A DNA stretch of 43,329 nucleotides from Elusimicrobiota bacterium (GCA_016209035.1 JACQWX010000109.1:1-43329); one strand, 5' to 3'. Shown: positions 1-8,244, numbered from the stretch's first letter. Notes: a model not told the origin generated them from the letters alone. A program made the numbers and translations.

Positions 1-68
1 AACCCGAGTTCGAACACGCGATGGGCAAGATCGACAAGCTCAAGTTCTCGAAGCGAGCGTTTTTGTAA
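1..68 (+). CDS. C-terminal end of an unidentified protein (5' truncated by window edge)
   Basis: Reading from base 3, the frame stays open to a TAA at 66-68 and encodes a plausible basic tail ending KIDKLKFSKRAFL. The other two forward frames also run on past this point but give less protein-like peptides. Only about 21 residues are visible, so no family can be assigned. The TAA is followed by an AT-rich intergenic region that holds the promoter of the next gene. Confidence 0.45.
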   Translation, partial: PEFEHAMGKIDKLKFSKRAFL

Positions 69-147
69 GTCACCGGATGAGGGCCTCCGTCGAGACCATC
101 ACGGAATTTGACCAAATAGCGCATCATTGAGGATTAATACCCTAAAA

Positions 148-225
148 TTGTGACATGAATTTGTCCTGAATATGACCGTTTTGTAACCTGTCTGTAACAT
201 TTTATTTGCCGCCGTATGCTATAAT
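148..225 (+). promoter_or_regulatory. Pho-box-like tandem 11-bp repeat array plus -10 box, upstream of the response regulator
   Basis: Seven-base words related to YTGTRAC recur with exact 11-bp period: TTGTGAC 148-154, a weaker one ending TGTC at 165, ATATGAC 170-176, TTGTAAC 181-187, CTGTAAC 192-198, and a degenerate TATTTGC 203-209. Ten bases after the last is TATAAT (220-225). This is the geometry of PhoB-activated promoters, where CTGTCAT repeats with 11-bp spacing stand in for the -35 box about 10 bp from the -10. The region is AT-rich compared with its surroundings. The transcription start would be near 232, giving a short leader with no obvious Shine-Dalgarno before the ATG at 255. Confidence 0.7.
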
Positions 226-254
226 GGTAGGGCACCTAACAAAAAAGTAATTGT

Positions 255-947
255 ATGGCCTACAGATTAATGGTTGGAGTGGCTGACCCCAAGGAAGCTG
301 AAGCCATCGTCAGGGTGCTGGCAGGAGATTTCACCATCGATTCGTGCCGCATGGCCGAACAACTCCTTCAGAAGCTGTCCAAGGCCAACCACGACCTGCT
401 CCTGCTCGACATGGACATGCCCGACATGCCAGGCACGGCCGTGCTGCGCATCCTGCGGCATACGGACCACGGCATGGACCTGCCCGTGGTCGCAATGGGA
501 CTGCGCAAGGGTCCGGAAGACCCTGTCCAGGCCTTCGACCTGGGCGTGGACGATTTCCTCGCCAAGCCCTGCGACATGCGCGAGGTCGCGGCCCGCGTGC
601 GGGCGGTGCTGCGCCGCAAGTTCGAGCGGCTCGATCACCGCGGGAGCGCCCTCTCCATCGGGGGCATCGACATCGACCCGAGCCAGAGGCGCTGCGCGGT
701 CGACGGGCAGCGCGTGAAGCTCCGGCCCGGCGAGTTCAACCTCCTCGAGATCCTCATGCGCAAGGCAGGCCGCGTCCTCACCCGTCCCTACATCCTGACC
801 GCGGTCTCCGGCATGAGCCCCATGGCCAACACCAGGGCCGTTGACGTGATGATTGGGCGCCTGCGCCGGAAGCTCGGGGACCGGGCGCGCGGCATGATCG
901 AGACGGTCAGCAAGATGGGCTACTGCTTCATGCCGCCCGAGCCGTAG
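255..947 (+). CDS. OmpR/PhoB-family response regulator with atypical receiver domain
   Basis: 230 aa: N-terminal receiver (about 1-120) and C-terminal winged-helix Trans_reg_C DNA-binding domain (about 133-228, ending with the wing motif METVSKMGYCF-like IETVSKMGYCF). The phosphoacceptor is D52 in LLLLDMDMPDMPG and the conserved lysine is K104 in FLAKP. However, the acidic pair that normally binds Mg2+ (E9/D10 in PhoB) aligns with V9/A10, and the switch Thr/Ser aligns with G82. Phosphorylation may therefore be weak or absent, or the protein may work as an atypical regulator. Its promoter carries Pho-box-like repeats, which suggests autoregulation by this family of regulator. No histidine kinase is adjacent; the closest candidate is the soluble kinase at 26385, which has a matching repeat array. 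Its 3' end overlaps the convergent gene by 28 bp. Confidence 0.88.
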   Translation: MAYRLMVGVADPKEAEAIVRVLAGDFTIDSCRMAEQLLQKLSKANHDLLLLDMDMPDMPGTAVLRILRHTDHGMDLPVVAMGLRKGPEDPVQAFDLGVDDFLAKPCDMREVAARVRAVLRRKFERLDHRGSALSIGGIDIDPSQRRCAVDGQRVKLRPGEFNLLEILMRKAGRVLTRPYILTAVSGMSPMANTRAVDVMIGRLRRKLGDRARGMIETVSKMGYCFMPPEP

Positions 948-3319
948 CCGGGCTGGCCCCCGGCCGCCGGCGGCTCCGCCGCCCAGGAGAGGGATTTCAG
1001 GTCGAAGCGATGCAGGGCCGGCGGCTCGGTCACGACCACCCAGAGCGCGTCTCCCTCGACGACGAACCCGGCCGGCGCGCAGCCCGCCGACAGCCAGGCG
1101 CTCAGGTCGAGAGAGGATTCCAAGACAGGATGCGTTCCCAGGCGGTAGCGCAGCAGCTTGCGGGAACGGGCGTCGAGGACCCAGAGGGCGTCTTCTTCGA
1201 CCTTGAGTCCCGCGGGCTGAACTCCAGGCAGGGTGAGCTGCCGGGCAACGGAGAGCTTGTCGCTGACCGCGTATTCGTAGACCGTCCTGGTCCGCAGGTC
1301 CGACGCCCACAGCCTTCCCGATGACCAGGCCAGGGCCGACGGAGCGTGGTCCTTGTTCCGGAAAGCGCGCACGACCGGGTGGTTGGGGTCCAGGGAGTGC
1401 TCGTACACCGCGCCTCCGCCCGCGTCGCTGGTCCACAAGGAGTTCTCCGCGTAGGCCATGCCCGTCATGTTGGGATTGGGTAGGCGCTCCACCGAGCCGA
1501 CCTCCCCCTTGTCGGACACGGACAGCAGGGTCTGCCTAGACCAGTCCGCCACCCGCAGGACGCCGTCCCGCAGGGCGAGCCCGGCAGGCTCGAGGAAGGG
1601 GACCGGGACCTGCCGGTGGGCCTTGCGACCAGCCCGGCCTTCGGCGGGGCCGAAGGTCCTGACGGCCCACCAAGCGGCGAAAGGCGCGGCCAAGCAGGCC
1701 GCCGCCGCGAGCGCCCACACGACGCGCCGCTGCCGGCCCGAGGCCGGCGTAGAGGAAGGGACGGCCTCCGGTTCCTCCGGAGCGGCGCCGGCGGGCCCGC
1801 CCGGGACCCTGTCGGCCGCCTCCAGGGCCCGCGCTGCAAGACGCTGCGGCCCAGCCGCCTGCGATTCGACCCTGGCCTTGCGGACCGCCTCGGCCGCGGC
1901 CTGGAGCTGCGAGCGGAGATCCTCGAGCTGGGCCTGACGCTCCCTGTCCAGCACCGCGAGCCGCTCCTCGGAGGACTCGCGCAGGGCCCCGGCCTCGGCC
2001 TCCAGGCCCTCCGCCCGCGCCTGGGCCTGCGCGAGCATCCTCTTCCCGGTCTCCTCAGCGGCCTGGAGGCTCTCGCGCAGCTCCGAGACCTGGGCCCTAA
2101 GCCCGGCCACGAGCTCCGCCTCCCTGGCGCCGGCCTCGGCGCACGCCTTCCAGCGCTCATCCTCCGCGGCCTTGAGGCGGGAGTTGAGGTCCTCGACCTC
2201 CTCCTCATGCCCGGCGCGCCGGGCGGCCGACTCCTCCGCGTGCCGCACGCTCTGAGCCTCGGCCTCGGACTGCGCCCTCTTGAGCTGCTCCGCGGCGGCG
2301 CGCAGGTCCTCCTGGAGGGTCTTGACCTGGCGGGCGCGCTCGCGCTGCGCTTGCGCGAGGCGTTCCTCGTAGGCCTGGCGCTGTGTCGTGCCCAGGTCCG
2401 AGAGCTCGGCCCGGCCCGCCTCGTGCTCGGACCGCAGTCTCTTGAGGTCCTCCTCCGCGGCCCGCAGGCGGGAGCGGAGCTCCTCGACCAGGGCCTGATG
2501 CTCGCGCCGCAGCGCCGCCGCCGCCTCCTCGTGGGAGCGGCGCTGCGCCTCGGACTCGCGGCGGGCCTCCTCCGCCTCCGGCTGGACCCTCTTGAGCTCT
2601 TCGTCGGCCGCGTGCAGGCGCGCCAAGAGTCCCTCGATCCGCGCCGTCAATTCGGGCTGGATGGCGGCGACGCGTTCCTCGCACGACCGCCGCAGCGCCT
2701 CCAGCTCCTCCCGATGCGCGCGCTCCGCCGAGGCCCGGGCTCCCTCGCGCTCTTCGCGCTCGAACGCGAGCTGAGTCTTGAGCCGCGCCCGCTCCAACTC
2801 GGCCAGGGCCTGGACCTTTCTGAGGGCCTCGGCGCCGGCCTCGGCCAGCCGGACGCGCAGGTCCGAAACCTCCTGCCGATGCCGGGACTCGAGGGCGTCC
2901 ACCTTCTCCGAGAAGATCCGGTGTAGAGGGGACTCGTCAGGCCGCGAGGCCTGAGCCTCTCCGGGCTGCGCCGTCCCTGCCGCGGCCGAAGCGGCCTGCG
3001 CGGCTTGGGCCGCCTGCGCCGCTCGCTGCGCGTCCGCGAGTCTGAACTCGAGGTCCTTGACGAGGCCTTCCGCGGCCTGGAGCTTCGACGCGTAGTAGTT
3101 GAAGGTGCGCTGGAGGGCCTGGAGGTCGTCGAGCGCGGCCCGCTTGGCCTTGGCGTCGGCCTCCGCGCGCTCCGAGAGGTCGGCGCCTTCTTTTTCCAGG
3201 CCGCGGAGGCGTTCGAGTGCCCAGCGCAGGGCCAGCCGGGCCTGTCCGATGTCATTGATGGCCTGGACCTCGGAGAGGTCCTTCGGCAGCCTGGGGCGGG
3301 GATTCGGATGGTCTTCCAT
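920..3319 (-). CDS. Large coiled-coil protein with one membrane span and C-terminal beta-propeller-like repeats
   Basis: 799 aa, function unknown. Residues about 20-500 are almost all Ala/Glu/Arg/Leu coiled coil. Within them a loose motif of the type L..RLRAAEEDLKR recurs near residues 232, 281, 335, 378, 414 and 468, which points to growth by internal duplication. A single hydrophobic span lies at about 533-552 (VVWALAAAACLAAPFAAWWA). After it, five repeats of about 42 residues with the signature LW..D.....VY.Y occur near 588, 628, 670, 712 and 759, resembling NHL/YVTN-type propeller blades. With a basic flank before the span, the likely topology is a cytoplasmic coil and an extracytoplasmic propeller. 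It may link an outside binding surface to an internal rod, but this is inference. ATG start at 3319, with a good promoter just upstream. Confidence 0.75.
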   Translation of the reverse strand: MEDHPNPRPRLPKDLSEVQAINDIGQARLALRWALERLRGLEKEGADLSERAEADAKAKRAALDDLQALQRTFNYYASKLQAAEGLVKDLEFRLADAQRAAQAAQAAQAASAAAGTAQPGEAQASRPDESPLHRIFSEKVDALESRHRQEVSDLRVRLAEAGAEALRKVQALAELERARLKTQLAFEREEREGARASAERAHREELEALRRSCEERVAAIQPELTARIEGLLARLHAADEELKRVQPEAEEARRESEAQRRSHEEAAAALRREHQALVEELRSRLRAAEEDLKRLRSEHEAGRAELSDLGTTQRQAYEERLAQAQRERARQVKTLQEDLRAAAEQLKRAQSEAEAQSVRHAEESAARRAGHEEEVEDLNSRLKAAEDERWKACAEAGAREAELVAGLRAQVSELRESLQAAEETGKRMLAQAQARAEGLEAEAGALRESSEERLAVLDRERQAQLEDLRSQLQAAAEAVRKARVESQAAGPQRLAARALEAADRVPGGPAGAAPEEPEAVPSSTPASGRQRRVVWALAAAACLAAPFAAWWAVRTFGPAEGRAGRKAHRQVPVPFLEPAGLALRDGVLRVADWSRQTLLSVSDKGEVGSVERLPNPNMTGMAYAENSLWTSDAGGGAVYEHSLDPNHPVVRAFRNKDHAPSALAWSSGRLWASDLRTRTVYEYAVSDKLSVARQLTLPGVQPAGLKVEEDALWVLDARSRKLLRYRLGTHPVLESSLDLSAWLSAGCAPAGFVVEGDALWVVVTEPPALHRFDLKSLSWAAEPPAAGGQPGYGSGGMKQ

Positions 3320-3332
3320 GCTTGCGCGGGAT

Positions 3333-3361
3333 AGATTAACGCGCCGATGTTACGTTTTCAA
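3333..3361 (-). promoter_or_regulatory. Sigma70-type promoter for the coiled-coil/propeller gene
   Basis: On the minus strand TTGAAA (3361-3356) and TAATCT (3338-3333) are separated by exactly 17 bp. The start would be near 3326, leaving a leader of about 7 nt before the ATG at 3319. It is divergent from the M28 peptidase promoter. Confidence 0.6.
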
Positions 3362-3388
3362 GGATGGGGAGAGTCCCGACCCATTTGC

Positions 3389-3394
3389 TACAAT
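3389..3394 (+). promoter_or_regulatory. -10 box TACAAT for a leaderless M28 peptidase transcript
   Basis: TACAAT ends 6 nt before the ATG at 3401, so the transcript would begin at or within a base of the start codon. No good -35 is visible. This spacing decides the choice of the 3401 start over an in-frame ATG at 3347, which lies upstream of the promoter. Confidence 0.55.
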
Positions 3395-3400
3395 GGCCGC

Positions 3401-4282
3401 ATGGAGCCCGACCCGCAGCTGGCCGAGCGGCTGGAGCGGCACGTGCGCGTGCTCTCCCATGTCATCGGAGAGCGCAGCCTCGGCGAGTACCAGCACATCG
3501 TCAAGGCCCGGGACTATGTCTCGTCGGAGTTCAAGTCCTACGGCTACGAGGTGGCCGTTCAGGAGTACCGGACCTACGGCAGGGCCTTCCAGAACCTCTC
3601 CGCCGAGCGCCCGGGCCGGGCCCCGGAGATCGTGCTGGTCGGCGCGCACTACGACTCGGTCGCAGGGACCCCGGGCGCCGACGACAACGCGAGCGGCGTG
3701 GCGGTCCTCCTGGAGCTCTCGCGCCGCTTCTCCCAGGCGAGCCCCGGCCTGACCCTGCGCTTCGCCGCCTTCGCCACCGAGGAGCCGCCCTTCTTCCGGA
3801 CCTCCGACATGGGCTCGGCGCAGTACGCCAAGCTCTGCCGCAAGAAGGGGGAGAACATCAAGGCGATGATAGCCCTGGAAATGCTCGGCTTCTACCGCGA
3901 TGAGAAGGGCTCCCAGACCTACCCGCCGCTCCTCAACCTCTTCTATCCCGACGCGGGGAACTTCATCGCCGTGGTGGGGGACTTCCTCTCGGGCCCGCTG
4001 GTCCGGCGGGTCGGCGAGGGCATCTCCTCGGGATCCAGCATGCCGGTCGAGCGCGCGGCCCTCCCTCGGCTCATTCCGGGCATCGACTTCTCGGACCACG
4101 CGAGCTTCTGGAAGGAAGGCTATCCCGCTGTCATGGTCACGGACACCGCCTTCTACCGCAACCCCAACTACCACACCGCGACCGACACCTACGAGAAGCT
4201 CGACTACCCGCGCATGGCGGAGCTGACGGACGGCCTGGCCTCGGCCGTCGAAGCCCTGGCCAGCTCTGGGGTCAGGTCTTGA
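3401..4282 (+). CDS. M28-family zinc aminopeptidase/metallopeptidase
   Basis: 293 aa. It carries the M28 di-zinc signature: HYDS (H83, D85), GADDNASG (D94/D95, bridging Asp), ATEEPPFF (E127 general base, E128 ligand), and a C-terminal SDHASFW...NYHTATDT block that supplies the last ligand. The family removes N-terminal residues from peptides. No signal peptide is evident from this start, so a cytoplasmic location is likely. The 3' end is odd: the last residues (GVRS) and the TGA stop are encoded by a 36-bp palindrome, so the native C-terminus was probably changed by insertion of that repeat. The catalytic domain looks complete. Confidence 0.88.
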   Translation: MEPDPQLAERLERHVRVLSHVIGERSLGEYQHIVKARDYVSSEFKSYGYEVAVQEYRTYGRAFQNLSAERPGRAPEIVLVGAHYDSVAGTPGADDNASGVAVLLELSRRFSQASPGLTLRFAAFATEEPPFFRTSDMGSAQYAKLCRKKGENIKAMIALEMLGFYRDEKGSQTYPPLLNLFYPDAGNFIAVVGDFLSGPLVRRVGEGISSGSSMPVERAALPRLIPGIDFSDHASFWKEGYPAVMVTDTAFYRNPNYHTATDTYEKLDYPRMAELTDGLASAVEALASSGVRS

Positions 4283-4302
4283 AATTTCAAGACCTGACCC
4301 CA
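4267..4302. repeat. Perfect 36-bp palindrome of the GGGGTCAGGTCTTG type (REP/RAYT-like)
   Basis: Two perfect 18-bp arms, TGGGGTCAGGTCTTGAAA and its complement, meet without a loop. Palindromes with the core GGGGTCAGGTCT are widespread in bacterial genomes and, from general knowledge, are associated with REP-type tyrosine (Y1/IS200-like) transposases. No transposase is in this window. The repeat supplies the stop codon of the M28 gene and ends 5 bp before the next ATG, so it may also act as a bidirectional terminator. Confidence 0.75.
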
Positions 4303-4307
4303 CAATA

Positions 4308-4541
4308 ATGCCCACCCCCCTTCAACGGGTCGAGGAGCGCATCTCCTTCGCCTGCGGAGCCCCTTTCGACAAGCTCCCGCCCGAGATGGTGGTGCGGGCC
4401 TTCGGGGTGGACTACGGACACCTCGTCCCGCCGGAGGTGCTCGCCAACGCCCGGTTCAACAGCCCGATGGAAACGAGGTCTACTACACCCGGACGCGCGA
4501 CGGCATCGACATCGTCTACCGGCGCTCCAACGTCGGGGTGA
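4308..4541 (+). pseudogene. N-terminal half of a frameshifted unknown protein
   Basis: The ATG at 4308 opens MPTPLQRVEERISFACG... and continues sensibly to about ...VLANARFNSP (4466). After that the frame degenerates into a Thr/Ser/Arg-rich shadow ending at 4541. At about 4466 the sensible reading shifts to another frame (DGNEVYYTRTRDGIDIVYRR), which carries on in the next entry. A single indel near 4466 restores one continuous protein. I do not recognise the family. It lies just after the palindrome at 4267-4302. Confidence 0.55.
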
Positions 4542-5122
4542 GACCCCGGGCCGACCCGTTCGAGCGGCGCGGCCGGCTCATCCGGGAGGCCGGGTACAAC
4601 AGCCCCTTCGAGACCGTGGCGATCGCCGAGGCGCTCCGTAGGCGGGGCATCCCCACCACGGCGCCGCTGGCCATCACTCGCACGGGCCATCACTCGGCCA
4701 AGGCGCGGTTCCTCCATGACGACCGGCGCTTCCGCTACACCCTCTGGGACTATTTCGGCGGCGGCCTGGTGGGGAGCGGCGCCACGGAGAACGCCGTCGA
4801 CTTGGAGACGGCCCGCCTCAAGGGGGTCGTGGACGACGCCGGATTCAGGAAGCTCTCGGAGAAGTCGCGCTCGGACCGCGGGAAAGCCGTGCTCGATCTT
4901 GATCATACGGCGCCTCCTTCGGCGAGCCCGCCCCGGATTGGGACCGGCGGCCTTGCCCTCACTCTTGGCCGTGCAACGATGTTGCCGCGCCGGGGAGCCG
5001 GACGCCGGTCCAGCCGCTGGCCGTTCTGTCGCAACAGAAAAGGCGCCGGGCTTGTGCCGGAGATGCGACTTGCGGTTCAAGCCAGGCACCTGAACGGAAT
5101 TTGCACGAAGGAGGACCAATGA
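4466..5122 (+). pseudogene. C-terminal part of the frameshifted unknown protein
   Basis: From 4466 the reading DGNEVYYTRTRDGIDIVYRRSN leads into ...REAGYNSPFETVAIAEALRR and ...TGHHSAKARFLHDDRRFRYTLWDYFGGGL. This has protein-like composition and fits the fragment before it. The stretch EALRRRGIPTTAPLA vaguely recalls kinase-like folds, but I cannot assign a function. After about 4915 the translation becomes Pro/Arg/Gly-rich and is probably not genuine, so a second lesion or a lost stop is likely. Bases 4915-5107 otherwise hold nothing I can name. The frame runs into the start of the aminotransferase gene. Confidence 0.45.
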
Positions 5123-6315
5123 AGCTGTCCAAATTGATGTCGCGCCTGGGGACCGAGAGCGCCTTCGAGATGCTCGCCAAGGCCAAGGCCCTCGAAGCCC
5201 AGGGCAAGAAGATCGTGCACCTCGAGATCGGCGAGCCCGATTTCGACACCCCGCTCAACATCCGGGAGCGCGGCAAGAAGGCCATCGACGAGGGCTGGAC
5301 GCACTACTGCCCCGCATCGGGCATCAAGGAGGCCCGGGCCGCCGTGGCGGAGTACGTGGCCAAGACCCGCGGAATCCCGGTCGCGCCGGAGGAGGTCGTC
5401 ATGGCGCCGGGCGCCAAGCCCGTCATCGTGTTCACCATCCTCGCCCTGGCCGACCCGGGGGACGAGGTCATCGTCCCGAACCCCACCTATCCCATCTACG
5501 AGTCCGCCACCTGCTTCGCCGGGGCCAAGGTCGTGCCGCTGGCCCTGCGCGAGGAGAACGGCTTCGACCTCGACCTGGGAGAGCTCGCTGACGCGCTCAA
5601 CAGCAAGACGAGGATCCTCGTTCTCAACTCGCCGGCCAACCCGACCGGCGGCGTGGTCGCGGAGGCTACCTTCGAGAAGCTGGCCAGGCTGCTCAAAAGA
5701 TTTCCGCAGGTCGTGGTGCTCTCGGACGAGATCTACTCCCGCATCATCTACGAGGGCGAGCACCGCTCCATCGCGCAGTTCCCGGGCATGCGCGAGCGCA
5801 CCGTCATCATCGACGGCATGTCCAAGACCTACGCCATGACCGGCTGGCGGCTCGGCTACGCGGTCGCGCCCAAGGAGCTGGCCCAGGCCTTCGACAAGCT
5901 CGCCATCAACACCTACTCCTGCACCGCCAGCATGGTGCAGATGGCGGGTATCGAGGCTTTGGTCGGCCCGCAGGAAGACATAGCCAAGATGGTGGCGGAG
6001 TTCCGCCGCCGGCGGGAGGTCATCATCAAGGGGCTCACGAGCATCCCCGGCGTGACCTGCACCATGCCCAAAGCCGCCTTCTACGCCTTCCCGAACGTGA
6101 AGGCCCTCGGCGTCAAGAAGGTCAAGGAGCTGGCGGACTTCATCCTGCACGATGCCAACGTCTCCTGCCTGCCCGGCACCGCCTTCGGGTGCTTCGGAGA
6201 AGGATACCTCCGCTTCTCCTATGCCAACTCGGTCGAGAACATCAACGAGGCCATCCGCAGGATCAAGGAGGCCCTCCCCAGGCTCAAGAGCAAGGTCCCG
6301 GCGGCCAAGGGCTGA
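5119..6315 (+). CDS. Class I/II PLP-dependent aminotransferase (aspartate aminotransferase-like)
   Basis: 398 aa, the usual length for fold-type I aminotransferases. Visible motifs are GEPDFDTP near 38-45, NPTGG (174-178), SDEIYS with D203 (pyridine nitrogen contact), and the Schiff-base lysine K236 in GMSKTYAMTGWRLGYA. The reaction moves an amino group between an amino acid and a 2-oxo acid; aspartate or a related substrate is typical for this subgroup, but specificity cannot be read here. The start is set by a strong AAGGAGG (5108-5114) four bases before ATG 5119; an in-frame ATG at 5101 lies before that site. A stem (6305-6312 with 6328-6335) overlaps the stop but has no T-tract. Confidence 0.92.
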   Translation: MKLSKLMSRLGTESAFEMLAKAKALEAQGKKIVHLEIGEPDFDTPLNIRERGKKAIDEGWTHYCPASGIKEARAAVAEYVAKTRGIPVAPEEVVMAPGAKPVIVFTILALADPGDEVIVPNPTYPIYESATCFAGAKVVPLALREENGFDLDLGELADALNSKTRILVLNSPANPTGGVVAEATFEKLARLLKRFPQVVVLSDEIYSRIIYEGEHRSIAQFPGMRERTVIIDGMSKTYAMTGWRLGYAVAPKELAQAFDKLAINTYSCTASMVQMAGIEALVGPQEDIAKMVAEFRRRREVIIKGLTSIPGVTCTMPKAAFYAFPNVKALGVKKVKELADFILHDANVSCLPGTAFGCFGEGYLRFSYANSVENINEAIRRIKEALPRLKSKVPAAKG

Positions 6316-6370
6316 AGCTTCCCGCCGGCCCTTGGTGTAGGGCGATATGGTATCCTCTTAGCCCGGCACG

Positions 6371-8170
6371 ATGGACAGCATCAAACGCCTCCTGCCGTAC
6401 CTGGCTCCGCACAAGACCCGCTTCCTGCAGGCGTGCTGCGCCATGCTCGGGGTGGCCCTGACGAACGGCCTCTCCGTATGGCTGCTCAAGCCCGCCGTGG
6501 ACTTCGTCTTCATCAAGGCCGACGTCCAGATGCTCAAGCTCCTGGTGGCCGCCATCCCGCTGGTATTCCTCCTCAAGATGGTGCTCCAGTACATGCAGAG
6601 CTACCTCATGAGCTGGCTGGGCCAGCGCATCACCCAGCGCATCCGCGAGGACCTCTTCCGCCACATGCACGAGCTCTCCATGGACTTCTTCTGGAAGAGG
6701 AAGTCGGGCGAGATCCTCTCGCGCCTCACCAACGACCTGGGCAACCTGGCGTCGGGCCTGCATTTCGTGCCGCTCTACATGGTGCGCGACAGCCTGACCG
6801 TCGTGGTGCTGATCTTCGTCATGTTCTACATCTACTGGCAGTTCGCGCTCATCGCCATCATCGCCATCCCCCTGGCCGGCGCGGTCCTCACCGTCCTGGG
6901 GAGGAAGCTGCGCTCCGCGAGCCGCCAGAGCCAGGAGATCATGGGAGAGATCTACCACCGCTTCCAGGAGAGCCTGCAGGGGATGCTCGTGGTCAAGGCC
7001 TTCAACTACGAGTCCGGCGCCATCCACAAGTTCGGCCGGGAGAACGACCTCTTCTTCGACCAGATGATGCGCTACTTCCGCGCCACGGCCCTCTCCGGCC
7101 CCTTGATGGAGTTCCTGGGGAGCCTGCTCCTGGCCTGCATCGTCTACCAGGCCGGCTGGGCCATCTTCCGGCACCGGATGACGACGGGCGACTTCTTCAC
7201 CTTCCTCGGGAGCTTCTTCGCCGCGTACCAGCCCATCAAGAACCTCTCCCAGCTCAACTCCACGCTCCAGATGGCCCTCTCGGCCGCGGACCGCATATTC
7301 TCCATCCTGGAGGAGAAGCCCACGGTCCGCGAGAGCCCCAGGCCCGTCCTCTTCAAGACCCTGCGCTTTGGGATCACGCTCGAGAACGTCTCGTTCCGCT
7401 ACCCCGAGCGCGACCAATGGGCCCTGCGCAACGTCGACCTGCACGTCAAGCCGGGCGAGATCCTCGGCGTGGCCGGCCCGAGCGGCTCCGGGAAGACCAC
7501 CCTGGTGCACCTGCTGCTTCGGCTCTTCGACCCGACCGAAGGCCGCATCCTGCTCGACGGCGCCGACCTGCGGGACTTCTCCGTGTCCTCGCTGCGCGAC
7601 CATGTCGGCCTGGTGACCCAGGACACCGTGCTCTTCAACGACACCGTCTACGGCAACATCGCCTTGAGCAAGCCCGGCGCCCCGGTGGAGGTTGTCCGCA
7701 GGGCCCTCGAGGTCGCCGACGCCGCCGCCTTCGTGGATCAGATGCCCCAGGGGGGGGAGACCCAACTCGGGGACCGGGGCCTGCGCCTCTCCGGCGGCCA
7801 GCGCCAGCGCCTGGCCATCGCCCGCGCGGTCATCAAGGAGCCCTCCATCCTCGTCCTCGACGAGGCGACCTCCAACCTCGACTCGGCCAGCGAGAAGGTA
7901 GTGCAGCAGGCCATGGAGCGGCTCTACAAGGGCCGCACCGTCGTCTTGATCGCGCATCGTCTCTCCACCCTGCAGAACGCCGACCGCATCGCGGTCCTCC
8001 ACCGCGGCGAGCTCGTCGAGTCCGGCAGGCACTCCGCCCTCGTGGCCAAGGGCGGGGTCTACGCCACCCTCTACAAGTTCCAGCAGCTCGGCGCGGAACA
8101 GCCCGCCGCAGCGGCGGAGGGGCCCGGCTCGAGCCCCGAAGCGGCACTCCGGTCCGAACCCGCCGCCTGA
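6371..8170 (+). CDS. MsbA-like ABC exporter (fused permease and ATPase)
   Basis: 599 aa half-transporter. A six-helix type I exporter membrane domain (about 1-310) precedes the nucleotide-binding domain. Walker A is GPSGSGKTT (369-377, K375), the signature is LSGGQRQR (473-480), Walker B is ILVLDE (D497, catalytic E498), and the switch His is in LIAHRLS. Family members flip lipid A-core, other lipids or drugs across the inner membrane as homodimers. The N-terminal RLLPYLAPHK and overall length match MsbA-type proteins, but the substrate is inferred. The C-terminal 25 residues form an Ala/Pro/Glu tail. It is preceded by a 55-bp gap after the aminotransferase and may be co-transcribed with it. 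Confidence 0.9.
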   Translation: MDSIKRLLPYLAPHKTRFLQACCAMLGVALTNGLSVWLLKPAVDFVFIKADVQMLKLLVAAIPLVFLLKMVLQYMQSYLMSWLGQRITQRIREDLFRHMHELSMDFFWKRKSGEILSRLTNDLGNLASGLHFVPLYMVRDSLTVVVLIFVMFYIYWQFALIAIIAIPLAGAVLTVLGRKLRSASRQSQEIMGEIYHRFQESLQGMLVVKAFNYESGAIHKFGRENDLFFDQMMRYFRATALSGPLMEFLGSLLLACIVYQAGWAIFRHRMTTGDFFTFLGSFFAAYQPIKNLSQLNSTLQMALSAADRIFSILEEKPTVRESPRPVLFKTLRFGITLENVSFRYPERDQWALRNVDLHVKPGEILGVAGPSGSGKTTLVHLLLRLFDPTEGRILLDGADLRDFSVSSLRDHVGLVTQDTVLFNDTVYGNIALSKPGAPVEVVRRALEVADAAAFVDQMPQGGETQLGDRGLRLSGGQRQRLAIARAVIKEPSILVLDEATSNLDSASEKVVQQAMERLYKGRTVVLIAHRLSTLQNADRIAVLHRGELVESGRHSALVAKGGVYATLYKFQQLGAEQPAAAAEGPGSSPEAALRSEPAA

Positions 8171-8215
8171 GACGACCGCCTGGATCAGCCCAGGCCGCCC
8201 TCTTCCATTTCCTCA

Positions 8216-8244
8216 TTGACATGTCAAGGGGGAGGGGCTATACT
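8216..8244 (+). promoter_or_regulatory. Near-consensus sigma70 promoter for a leaderless secreted-protein gene
   Basis: TTGACA (8216-8221), a 17-bp spacer, and TATACT (8239-8244). The -10 ends 6 nt before the ATG at 8251, which places the transcription start on the start codon. It is the clearest promoter in the window. Confidence 0.8.

Noticed and set aside
267..1436. Long minus-strand open frame (389 codons) across the response regulator
   Set aside because: Its translation is Arg/Gly/Ala-rich shadow sequence antisense to a clear regulator gene; such frames are common at this GC content.
5060..5100. GGTTCAAGCC as a tRNA T-arm
   Set aside because: No acceptor, D-arm or anticodon stems can be arranged around it.
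4412..5119. Minus-strand frame across the frameshifted gene
   Set aside because: The plus strand has more protein-like composition (aromatics, balanced charges) once an indel near 4466 is allowed.
6305..6335. Stem-loop CCAAGGGC/GCCCTTGG as an aminotransferase terminator
   Set aside because: The stem is real but no T-tract follows, so a Rho-independent terminator is not supported.
6425..6430. Avoidance of the PstI site CTGCAG as evidence for R-M specificity
   Set aside because: CTGCAG occurs several times in the window (for example here and near 7970, 9093 and 30045), so there is no visible avoidance and specificity cannot be inferred.
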